This document shows positions 46,978-56,323 of a DNA stretch of 64,000 nt, piece after piece (the stretch's first letter is position 1; every line of letters starts with the position of its first letter). Made by a program: the position numbers and the translations under genes. The DNA is taken from NCBI GenBank assembly GCA_012064385.1, contig QRDG01000065.1, positions 580,586 through 644,585 of the forward strand, read 5' to 3'. The notes beneath the pieces were generated by a model. It had not been told where the DNA came from, did not search any database, and was given only the letters and a program-made list of their open reading frames with translations. The DNA is from Puccinellia tenuiflora. Its lineage: Eukaryota; Streptophyta; Magnoliopsida; Poales; Poaceae.

Positions 46978-48102
46978 CGCTCGATCTGATGCAGGTTTCT
47001 GGCAGACGGCACGGTGGTTGGAGGGGCGACCCGGCTGGGTCGTCGCCCTCGCTGGACGTAGTCCGCGGCGGCGCACAACCGCGTGGTGGTCTATGGTGGT
47101 TCGGCGAGTCGGGCTGCGGCGACGGTTGGAGGCAGCTCCGGCGTCGGGTCGTCTGCGGGCGATTCTTGGTGCAGACCGGTTCGGGTGTTGATGACGGCAC
47201 ATGGCGGCCAGCCGGGCGGTGGTGGCGGTGGGTGGTGCGGGTGGTACTGGTAGGAGGGCAGCGGCGCGGCGGCGGCCCTGATGCTGCAGCGTGGCGGTGG
47301 GGTCTTTACGGGCCCGATCTGGGCCCGGCTGGGCCTGAGTGGGCCTGGTGTGCTCCTGCTACTGCGTCCGGTTGGCAACCGCTTGTGGCAGTGGGGGACG
47401 GGCTCCCTCTTGGGCTGCTGTGTTGCTGGCGACCGGAACCGGACCTATCAGGTCTAGATCTTGGTGCCGGCACCTCTGCCGCCCTCTTGCTCCCTTGACC
47501 CGAGCGCTGCCTTTTCCCCTCCTGCTTCGATGGGGTTGCATGATGTTGGCTCTCATGTCACGGGTTCGGTGTCACGGATCCCGGGGCAGCGGCCCTGGAG
47601 GTGGGAGACATGATGCTCATGGGCGGAGCTCATGACTCGGGTGCGGTCTGTCCCCCATGGTCATGTGGATGGCATGGGGGATGGAGTTCGGCTAGGTGGG
47701 GTGGTACGACAGCGTGGCCACGAATAGTTCGGAGGTGGCGGGTCTGCCGGGTGAAGACCCTGCTTGGTTCTGGCCAGGCCGATGGTGACAGCGTCCGTGG
47801 GCGCCGTCTCCTTCCTGAAAGCGTCATCATGGTATCCGCCATCCTCTGTGTTGCTCCGGGTGAAAACCTTGATCCTTTGGATCAGGCGACGGCGGCACTG
47901 TGGTGTGGTTCCCTTCTTGAAGGCGCTGCCGTGGAGTCCATCTTTAGCCGAGCACGGCTTCATCCCCTTGCTTGGGGTGTCATAGTCGTCGTTTTGCATC
48001 TTTGTATCTTGCCTTGGGTGTGTGTGTGGTGGTGTCGAGTTGTATGATGGATTTGTATGGTCACTGCTTTATCTATAAAGCAGGGCGAAAGCCTATTTCG
48101 AG
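46978..48102 (+). mobile_element. 5'-truncated LINE-like retrotransposon, 1125 bp
   Basis: The insert is bounded by an exact 16-bp direct repeat. Its 3' end, TTTATCTATAAAGCAGGGCG followed by AAAGCCTATTTCGAG, resembles the tails of grass LINE-type elements. The body is GC-rich with a strand bias towards G/T. No intact RT frame is present, as expected for a severe 5' truncation. Frames such as 46941-47498 start outside the insert and run through it by chance. Confidence 0.65.
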
Positions 48103-48118
48103 GATATATATGCAGGTT
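48103..48118. repeat. Target-site duplication, right copy (16 bp)
   Basis: Exact copy of 46962-46977 (GATATATATGCAGGTT). Confidence 0.9.
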
Positions 48119-48602
48119 TTTGTAGTGGCGGCGGAGCATGGAAACGACGTAATGCCACTAGTGGGGACAGGGCCTATTGTCCTGGCCCGTGAGGGGCATT
48201 TGTCCCAGTTGGCCAACCGGGACAGGCCAGGCGGGACTAAAGACCCAACCTTTAGTCCCGGACCTCTTACCAGCCGGGACAAATGGCCCTCAACCTTGAC
48301 ACCGCGGAGCGCACTGGGGGCACCCCCTTTAGTCCCGGTTCGTATAACGGGCCGCGACTAATGATTCTCTGCCACGGCAGAAATTTGGCCACATTCTGTG
48401 CCGCGGCAGAGAATTCATTTTGTTTTCTTTTATTTATTTTTTCTTCGTTTCAAAATAGTTTTCATATATTTCTACGCGTACACGTTCTTACATATATATA
48501 AGATAACTTGTCTTGCGATCGAGCATACAAATATATACAATTACATGGAGATCACAATTACCGGGACTAAGCCCGTCTATTCGATTACACGGCCGGAGAT
48601 CA

Positions 48603-50108
48603 TCAGTAGAGCCTATTCACACTAAATTGTCTGGCGTCGTCTACCATCTCTTTTATCAAAAATCCCGCCAGTTCGTCTGCAATTCCTACTACGCGTTGCT
48701 CTGGTAGGAGCTGATTCCGCATTCTCTCAAACTATATAAGAAAAGGAGATCAATATGAACATCAATCATGACAACAAAAAGTGAGGGTAATAAAATAATG
48801 TTGTGAATGTATTGCTTACGTCGACTCTATAATCTTTGTGCTCAGTGGTAAACGTGCGAATGAACTCGCAAACATAGTATCCACATAGATGTGTCCCCGG
48901 TGGCTGCCTCGCGCACTTTACGAGAATAGAATTCAATAAAAAAATCTAGCATCATAACTGTATTGAAACTATAAGTAAAGAGATGCGCGGACATATCTCG
49001 TACTACTTACCGAGACTGGAGTAAACGTCAGCTCCTCACTAAAGGAACCCGTCACCACACTCTTGAACCGGTTCCAAACCCTGCCCGGCAAAGAAAATGA
49101 ATTAATGAATGAGTTATTCATTTCCTGATATCTCATGAAACCAACAAAAGAGACCAACATAGCGCGAAAATTAACTCTGGAGCATGTCCTGCATGTTGCG
49201 GAACTCTTCCAGGTGTCTCTTTAATGGGTCCATGACTTCAACTATTCCCTTATCAACTCGAATGTCTAGCAGAATCCAGTGGAAGCTGCACACGTTTATA
49301 TATATACGTCAGTAACTCATCAATTACACTTAACACCGAGTAAGCAAAAGTGAATGTGTACAACAGAGTAAGACCCTCACTTGAAGTTGTAAGGAAACAG
49401 TATGTGGTCACCGAAATTTTGCTCCGTTAGAAACCTTAGAAGGTTTTCCGCCGTCTCGTCGGGTTTCGTCATTAGCGTACCTATATGTACTTTATCTGGG
49501 TCAATGAACCCAACACTATAGATCCTTCTTTTACAAGCCTGCATCTTCATTCTGCATAATAGAGTACAAAGGGATATAATGAGGATAATTACATGCAATG
49601 AACTGAACAACTTATATGTAGACAATGAATTCAACAACTTACAGACAATAGCAACTCATGAGAGATTTGTCGAGGGCGTAAAAATTGTATAACTGGAAGA
49701 GTTCTGAAAACTCAACATGGACCTCTTCGGCTCGGAAGAAGTACTCTTGTGGGACTTTCGCCACGATCATTATTCTTTCCCCCTTTACCTCTCTCAAGTA
49801 CCATTCATGCAAACTCCGCATGTGTGTTGGCAGTTGTTTCAACTTCTCTTTGCTGACCAAAGGCTTCCCTAGGACATATGTAGGGACTACATTAGCCTTG
49901 GGTAACTTGTCGTCTTCGGAACCTAGAAGTTTAGCAACACTCACACCCATAGCGGCCGCCAACTTCGCGGCTTCTTCCATATCCTGCTGCAGCACCTGGG
50001 GAACATCTTCGGATAACACCTTGAGGGGTGGGATCGATTGTTTGGCCTGTTCTCCGAGCTGGGGAACGTCCCTTCTTTTACCGCTTGCACTTTTACTTGA
50101 TTAGTTCC
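48603..50108 (-). pseudogene. CACTA ORF, 3' exons: Ulp1/C48-type cysteine protease region
   Basis: Six exons can be drawn with GT/AG borders: 49643-50108, 49381-49551, 49176-49285, 49011-49080, 48820-48915 and 48603-48731 (TGA at 48603-48605). The product includes FGDHILFPYNF, FHWILLDIRVDKGIVEVMDP (the catalytic His precedes Trp, the acidic residue follows) and THLCGYYVCEFIRTF, with the likely catalytic Cys in CGYYVC. This is the SUMO-protease-like fold found in CACTA accessory ORFs and Kaonashi-type elements; its role in transposition is unknown. The C-terminus ends RQFSVNRLY. The gene is cut from its 5' exons by Gypsy K. Confidence 0.75.
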
Positions 50109-51070
50109 TGTCGCAACAGTGGAACATGGGGTTCCCCTGATGTGGTCAAAGTGGGTCCATCGCACATGGTCCCACCAAGGAGGCACTCAAGGCCAAGGCA
50201 CAAGACTGACAGATGGGCCCCTCATCTGCCCCACGGCGTCCAGACGTGCGCGGCATCGACAACCAAGGCAAAGGACCCGGGGACCCTCTGAGGCCCCCTC
50301 GACCCGAAAGTAGGCATGGAGGTCCCGGGACCCCGGCGCCCGGCAGGAGGCCAGGCTCACCCCCGGGAACCCACCTCCAGTGCGCATAAAGGATAGGCTT
50401 GCTAGCCCTGGCTGGAGGCTTCTAGAAGACTTGGGCGCCAAGAAGATGGAGGCGCCAAAGGGGGGGTAGAGGCGGAAAACCTGTCAGCCTCTGTCCGCCC
50501 TCTGAGAAGAATACTTGGACGAGAGGAGGCCACGTCGCCTCCTAAGGAGAACCCGGAGGGGTTTTCCCACAAAAACCCCTCCGGCCCCAAGGTTGCACCT
50601 GTGGTATCCCCTTAGCCTATAAAAGGAGGACCGAGGCACCCAAGGGGAGGGAGGAGGGATTTCCAAAAGGAGGGATTTCCAAAAAGCGGGATTTCCAGAG
50701 AGTCGGAGGCTAGGCTAGATAGCGCACAAGACGAAGAGTACCATAGGCGAGAGGTGATCTCCTCCGGGCCAGGATCTGCTCGTCTTCAACCTCTAGCCAA
50801 CACCTCCCGGGTTCTCACCCGCGACCACCATTGTAATGCTACACCATGATACACCTCTCAATCCAGACATGCAGGAGTAGGGCTGTTAGCCTCCGGGCGG
50901 CCCGAACCTGGGTAAACCCCTTGTGTCTCTGTGATGCTTGCTATTACGTAGATCTCAAGCGTAGACAAAGCCCCCGGGCGGAAGATGTTCCTCAGCCTCC
51001 TTCGCGCCCCATACCGAACCTAAAAAGGGGGTATCCTTTACTCCCAGTGTCCGTGATCCAAGACACGACA
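50109..51070 (+). mobile_element. 5' LTR of Gypsy element K
   Basis: The 962-bp LTR begins TGTCGCAACAGTGGAACATG and ends CCAAGACACGACA. It matches 60784-61778 in the same orientation and F's LTR in reverse. It lacks a 34-bp segment present in the 3' LTR near 61177-61210. The flank GTTCC (50104-50108) pairs with GCTCC (61779-61783), a target duplication with one difference. A weak primer-binding site (GGCGTGCCAGGTAGGGGG, 51073-51090) follows. Confidence 0.9.
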
Positions 51071-51096
51071 TCGGGCGTGCCAGGTAGGGGGCGCAA

Positions 51097-52056
51097 GTGC
51101 TGATTTCGTCTTCATCGGCTTCGTGTTCATCGTCGAGATCTTCCTCAAGTTCTTCATCGGCTTCGAGATCTTCGAGGAGATCTGCGTCAGATTCTCCAGA
51201 TCTTTCGGCCAGATCTCCCTCAAGGTCATCGACAAGGTCTCCGTCGACCTCAAGGTCATCGACAAGTTCTCCGTCGACCTCAAGGTCATCAACAAGGTCT
51301 CCGTCGACCTCAAGGTCATCAACAAGGTCTCCGTCGACCTCAAGGTCATCGACAGGGTCTGCGTCGACCTCAAGTTCTCCAGTAGGGATGGTGCGGAAGA
51401 AGAAGGCCAAGACCAGCGAGGAGTATCTGCGGTACCCGGGACTTGGCTTCGACCCCGAGGAAGCTTCAGCGACGCCATCCACGTAGAGTCTCGCTAGCGG
51501 GATTCGGTTCGTGCCCCCGGTCGCTCGGGCCGATGTAGCTGCAGGTGGGGGTTTGCCCCCGGGAAGTAGTACAGGAATTGATGCCCCTCTTTCCCCGCGG
51601 ACGCGCGTGGTGAAGGAAGAGCTCTGCTTGGAAACTTCCCCGTCGACTCTCCCCTTGGAGGGGGAGCGTTAGATTCAAGGTCAAGAAACTGAGGTCGCAA
51701 GGGACGAACCATACGTGTCGCAAGAAGTCCAGCTCCCGTTGGGCGAAGATGGACAACTGGGACACTGGTGCTCGTTCCATCAAACCGACAAGCACAATAT
51801 CGATTACTGCCACGAACTCAGAAAGCATCCAAGGAACGAGGGATGTTACATCTGTGGAGAGCCTGGTCACCTCCGCCGAGATTGCCCTCTGAATTCAAAA
51901 CCAAAGAAAACCCCGAAGAAGAAGAAGTCATCAAGAACTGTTGCAGACGCCTCCACCCAAACCGACAACTCGCTTTCACCACCAGCGACCCCCATGGGTC
52001 CACCCGTGACTACCTCTGACTGGGATCGAACCTATTTCAATGAAAGTCAGCCATAA
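51097..52056 (+). pseudogene. gag with zinc knuckle of element K
   Basis: One frame carries a repeat-derived Ser/Arg-rich start and then the more credible gag part from MVRKKKAKTSEEYLRYPG (about 51388). Stops interrupt it at 51484-51486 and 51667-51669. Near the end, WCSFHQTDKHNIDYC (Cys-His type) is followed by CYICGEPGHLRRDC, a perfect CX2CX4HX4C nucleocapsid zinc knuckle, then a Lys-rich tail. This would package element RNA. The capsid domain seen in F's gag is not evident here, so the middle of gag appears deleted. Confidence 0.75.
51222..51375 (+). repeat. 30-bp tandem repeat, about five units, in gag of K
   Basis: Units of 30 bp based on CTCAAGGTCATCGACAAGGT followed by CTCCGTCGAC repeat about five times with few changes. 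In one frame they encode a ten-residue unit LKVIDKVSVD. Element F has only a single, unrelated-looking LKF..TDL segment at the matching place. Confidence 0.9.
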
Positions 52057-52880
52057 TGGGATCTCCCGGGTCACATCGTGACAATACACCCGGGACCGAG
52101 TGGGCCGCCGCAAAAGTATCGGATTGCACACTGGTTGGCCTCCGGGCAACAATGAAAAGGAGCCCGGAAGGGTCTCCAGATCGGCACAGCAAGGGTGTCA
52201 GCAAGGCGGGCGTGCTTTCAAGCGGCACCAGGAATAAAAGGGATCTCCGGACCGGCATCATAATAATGTCAGCAAGTTGGACGTGCCCTCACGCGGCGTC
52301 GGGAACATGAAGGTCTCAGGACCGGGACCACGGGCCCCAGCAATAAGGTCCTGCACCAGTAAGGATGACTGGGCAGGCGGCTATTTCTGCACGAGTCCCT
52401 AGCCCTGCGGGTAACCGCAGGTGGGGCAGAGTTATGTCTTAAAAGCGGCATAGAAGACCTGCTCTGGCGGCAGCGTGACGAAACAATTGCTGAAATAGCC
52501 CAAAGGAGGTCGACATTAAGCTAAGTATGAAACGTGCTTGCACGGGCCTTTCCTTCGTTGCTTCTATTTTATGCATCTTGGCTAAGACGAAAGCGGGCGT
52601 TGTTTTGAGGTGGCGCCTCCGCGACTAAGCTGTCTGTTTCCCTCGGGCAGTGGAATCGTGGGCTGAGGTCCGTGCGGTCAAAAACGATGGGTTCTTGGGG
52701 GGGATGCACCCTGTGTCGGTGGCTCAGATCCGTCTGAGTGCCCACGGCTGGTTAGCTCTCACGCTCATTAACCCTTCCCGAGAGCGTTAAGCCCCCACGG
52801 GTGCAATAAAACGGATAAAACCTGGGAAAGGTTATTTACATTCAGAAAGGTACAAAATATGCAAAACACAGTTCACGTTT
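52057..52880. other. Spacer between gag and antisense gene of K, no gene seen
   Basis: This 824-bp stretch has only short frames and no RT, RNase H or integrase motifs. It corresponds to the about 550-bp spacer in F (18817-19371). The family therefore seems to lack pol between gag and the antisense gene. Confidence 0.5.
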
Positions 52881-52904
52881 CTTGGTGTTGCTCCATCTGC
52901 TTTC

Positions 52905-54424
52905 AGGACCGGTTGTCGTCCTCGTGGGAGAAGTGCTCCATGATCTCGTCAACATGGAGGGTCACCTCGGGGTCGGTCAGCATCTCGGGGGCGAGACCCT
53001 GCAGATCGGACAAGGAAGGAGGTGGCTGGTGATGTCGCCGAAAGGCCGCGATGAACTGGGTGGCCACCTACTGGGCAGTAACCCTCCCTTCTTGGAGGGT
53101 GGCTCTGCTCACGCTGTCCCTAAGGCCGTTGATGCGCGAGGCCACGAGCTCCAAGAACGATGGATAACACCAAAGGGAGTAGGAGCGCTCCGTTGGGAGG
53201 GCAGGCATGCCCTTCTTCTTCAGCACCGCCAGCCCTTCGATGATCTTCAAGACCTAGGAGTGCATCTGGAGCAGGATCTCTTCGTTCCCCTGCCGATGCC
53301 GATGGAATTCACTCGTGTCCTTGGCATGTGTTTCCTTGGCCTTTGCCAGGTCCTTTTGTACCTCTTTGAGCTGATCGGACAGCTTCTCATGGCGGTCCCA
53401 GGCGATCTGGGCCTGCGATTTGCTCGTCTCCGCAGTCGCCAAGCTTTCGGCGAGCTTCTTGGCCTCGTCTCAGCGCATGATGGTCATACGTTTGGCGGCT
53501 TCGTCCCGGAACTCCACCGCTTCCTCCAGGGTCCTGATCTTCTTCTCCAGTTCGAATCGGTGGGCGCCCAAGTTCTTCTTGAATTCTTCGGCCGCGGCCA
53601 GGGCCTTTTTCTGTGTGTCGATGGTGGTCAACAGGGCCGCTATTCTCGACGCTTGGCCATCTCACTCGCTTAGGATCCTCCGGATGTCCTCTCGAGCTTG
53701 TTCCCGTCGTTTCTTCTTGTGGGCAAGGTCCTCCTTCAGTCTAGAGATCTTCTGATCCCTTGACCGGATGACCTCGTCCTTTGCCCGGATGGTCTTCTCC
53801 GTCGCCGCCTCCACCTCCATGCGAGTCCACCCCTCCGCGTTCAGCATCCCTTGCTCCAGGCGATCCTCGTCGAGGGCCGCTCTGGCCTGGTACGCCTCCT
53901 CTGCTTCGAGGAAGGCCTTCTTCTGGGCTTCGAGCTCTTGGAGATGCTCCTGCAACTTCTTTTGCTGGCTGGACAGTCTTTGCTCCCGGGCGTTGAGCAG
54001 CTCTTCTTCCATCGCCACTCGCTCCTCGCGGGCCCGCACAGCCTCCTCCCCGGAGGAGGGTGATGGCTCCTGCTGCATGAGTTCGGCCTTCGAGAAGGCC
54101 AGGAACTCCCTGACGTTGGGGAACGTCCGCGTAAACCAAGGCTCCGGGTTCGCCGTCTGCTACTCAGGCCGGGGGCTCGCGGGCTTCGACGCCTAGGCGT
54201 CGTCGGGTGCCTGCTCGGCCTCCGCGTTGGGATAGGACCAGTACGCTGGGGGCTCAACATCGTCTTCGCCCCCGGCGCGGTTCTCCGTCCCGTCGGCATC
54301 AACTTCAGGGTGGGCCGCTGGGGACTCAACATCGCCATCGTCCTCAGCGCGGTCCCCCGCCTCAGGGTCTGCACCGATAAACAAGGTGTTAACCCCTAGG
54401 AACCTCCGGGTCCCCGGGGACAAC
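52905..54424 (-). pseudogene. Antisense coiled-coil gene of K (downstream part)
   Basis: The minus strand, opposite to K's gag, has one frame from 54078 to 52905 with in-frame stops at 53662-53664, 53470-53472, 53254-53256 and 53068-53070. The stretch 53662-54078 is an unbroken charged coiled coil (EELLNAREQRLSSQQKKLQE and similar). After the last stop comes a compact end (VATQFIAAF to HEDDNRS). Further upstream (54193-54424) an acidic, Pro-rich exon follows a possible splice acceptor (GGTGCAG, about 54373-54379). The element F gene at 16970-18816 has the same layout and orientation relative to its LTR, but its residues differ. Function unknown; PF04195-like membership is only a suspicion. 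Confidence 0.55.
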
Positions 54425-55279
54425 TGTCATGGTGGGTTGCATGGCATATCCATCAGAGATGGAAAGAAGTATGGGGCAGGCGATGATGGATGGCTTGTAC
54501 AGCTTCTCGAGGGTGACGCCGGGTGGGATTTCCTCACGAAGAGAGCCAATGTTTGCCAAAGTGTCAGCTGCTTCGTTGTTGGAGCGGTGGATGTGGTGGA
54601 ATTCACATCCACCGAAGCATCCCGCGAGTTGCTGGACGAAGAAGCGGTAGGCAGCCATGTTGGGGTCCTTGGTGTCCCAATGACCAGTGGTTTGCTGAAC
54701 CATCAAGTCGGAGTCGCCGTAGCAGAGGATCCGCCTGATGTTCATGGCCTTTGCGAGCTTGAGGCCGTGCGCGAGAGCTTCGTATTCAGCTACATTGTTG
54801 GACGCCGTGAAGTGGATTTGTAGCACGTATTCAAGTCGGGCTCCTTTGGGTGAGGTGAGGACGACTCCAGCGCCGAGTCCCCAGTATCTTTTGGAACCAT
54901 CGAAGTGCATGAGCCAATGCTCGCCGGAATCAGGTGGCGGTGGTACGTGGTCCGTCTCCATCCAGTCGGCTAAGTAGTCAGCCAACTCCTGTGACTTGAT
55001 CGCCATTCTCTTGTCATATTCGACTCCGTGCGCCGTCAGGTTGGTCGCCCATTTCGCGACTCTTTCGGTTGCGTCCTTGTTGCCTATGATCTCGGCAAGT
55101 GGAGCATCACTTATCACCTTGATCGAATGCTCTTGGAAGTAATACTTCAGCTTCTTCGTTGCCATGTACACGCCGTATACGAGCTTCTGGTAGTGCGGGT
55201 AGTTTTGCTTTGACTGCGAGAGCACCTCACTGAGGTAGTAAACTGGCCGCTGAACCGGCCGCTGCTTGTCGGCTTCACC
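54389..55279 (-). pseudogene. RNase H region of J polyprotein, running into LTR
   Basis: An open stretch follows a TGA at 55280-55282. The end of the RT connection (YPHYQKLVYGVYMATKKLKY) is followed by RNase H with MHFDGSKRYWGLGAG (first catalytic Asp), YEALAHGLKLA (Glu), YGDSDLMVQQ (Asp) and SNNEAADTLANIGS. After EKLYKPSI the frame crosses into the LTR remnant and ends outside the element at 54389-54391. Integrase, normally next, is absent. Confidence 0.85.
54425..54492 (-). mobile_element. 68-bp remnant of the 3' LTR of Gypsy J
   Basis: This matches 59450-59516, the last bases of J's 5' LTR (TGTCATGGTGGGTTGC versus TGTCGTGGTGGGTTGC). It keeps the outer edge with target duplication ACAAC (54420-54424). 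Its inner edge fuses directly to RNase H coding sequence at the shared 8-mer GATGGATG (54485-54492). Confidence 0.8.
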
Positions 55280-55282
55280 TCA

Positions 55283-56323
55283 TTCTACCACCAGGATGAC
55301 GCTGACGACTCGGTTGGTGGCAGCAATGTACGTGAGCATGGGCTCCTTCGGAGCCGGAGGTGCTAAGAACGGGGTGGTGTCCATCGCACGCTTGAGTTCC
55401 TTGAAGGCGGCGTTTGTCGCGTCGCTCCAGATGAACTTGTCAGTCTTCTTCAGCAAATGGTAGAGTGGGAGAGCCTTCTCACCGAGCCGGCTGATGAAGC
55501 GGCTGAGAGATGCCAGGCAGCCGGTGAACTTTTGGATGTCCTCCTTTTGGATTTTCTCTGGGTTGGCCTCGATTCCTCGTGTTGACACAAGGTATCCGAG
55601 TAGCTGTCCGGCTGGAACGCCGAACAAGCATTTCTCCGGGTTGAGCTTCATCTGTAAGCGGCGCAGGTTATCGAAGGTTTCCTTGAGGTCAGCGAGTAGA
55701 GTGTGCTTCTCCTTGGTCTTGATGACCACGTTGTCGACGTAGGCGTGTGCGTTACGACCGATCTGGTCGTGCAAGCATTTCTGCATGCAGCGCTGGTACG
55801 TTGCGCCCGCGTTCTTCAAGCCGAACGACATGGTGGTGTAGCAGTACGGGCCGTAGGGGGTGATGAAGGCGGTCTTGAGCTGGTCATCCGGGTTCAGCGG
55901 AATTTGGTGGTAGTCGGAGTAGGCGTCGAGGACGGAGAGGAGGTCGCAGCCGGCCGTGGAGTCGATCACCTGGTCGATGCGTGGCAATGCGAAGGGGTCC
56001 TTGGGGCAGGCCTTGTTGAGGTGGGTGTAATCGATACACATCCGCCATCGCTTGTTCTTCTTTTCCACCATCACTGGATTGGCTAGCCACTTTGTGTGTT
56101 GCACTTCCTTAATGAATCCGGCCGCGAGCAACCGGGCTATCTCTTCTCCTATCAATTGTCTTCTTCCTTCCGCGAAGCGTCGTAGCGATTGTTTTACCGG
56201 CTTGGCATCTGGCCGGACGTGTAAAGAGTGCTTGGCGAGTTCCCTCGGTACACCAGGCATGTCCTTGGGGGACCACGCGAAGATGTCCTGGTTCTCACGG
56301 AGGAACTCGACGAGCGCGCTTTC
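55283..56323 (-). pseudogene. Reverse transcriptase of J, active-site Asp lost
   Basis: The frame continues that of gag-protease after a TAG at 56324-56326. RT motifs in order are WRMCIDYTHLNKACPKDPF, PRIDQVIDSTAG, LSVLDAYSDYHQI (first catalytic Asp), YTTMSFGLKNAGATYQR, the metal-binding box and KCLFGV. The metal-binding box reads YVDN (codons at 55730-55741), where RTs have YxDD. The change is an A for G in the last codon and would abolish catalysis. The sequence style is a large Gypsy (Tat/Retrosat-like) polyprotein. Confidence 0.88.

Noticed and set aside
46941..47498. 185-codon Gly/Trp-rich frame
   Set aside because: It begins outside the LINE target duplication and runs into the insert, so it cannot be an ancestral gene.
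51097..51486. Ser/Arg-rich frame resembling an SR splicing protein
   Set aside because: It is the out-of-phase reading of a 30-bp tandem repeat; only its last part belongs to gag.
52882..53673. 263-codon plus-strand frame
   Set aside because: It is the opposite-strand shadow of the antisense coiled-coil gene of K, whose minus-strand frame has the coherent heptad pattern.
54389..54424. Native C-terminus of the J polyprotein
   Set aside because: These codons lie in flanking K sequence beyond J's target duplication, reached only because the deletion kept the frame open.
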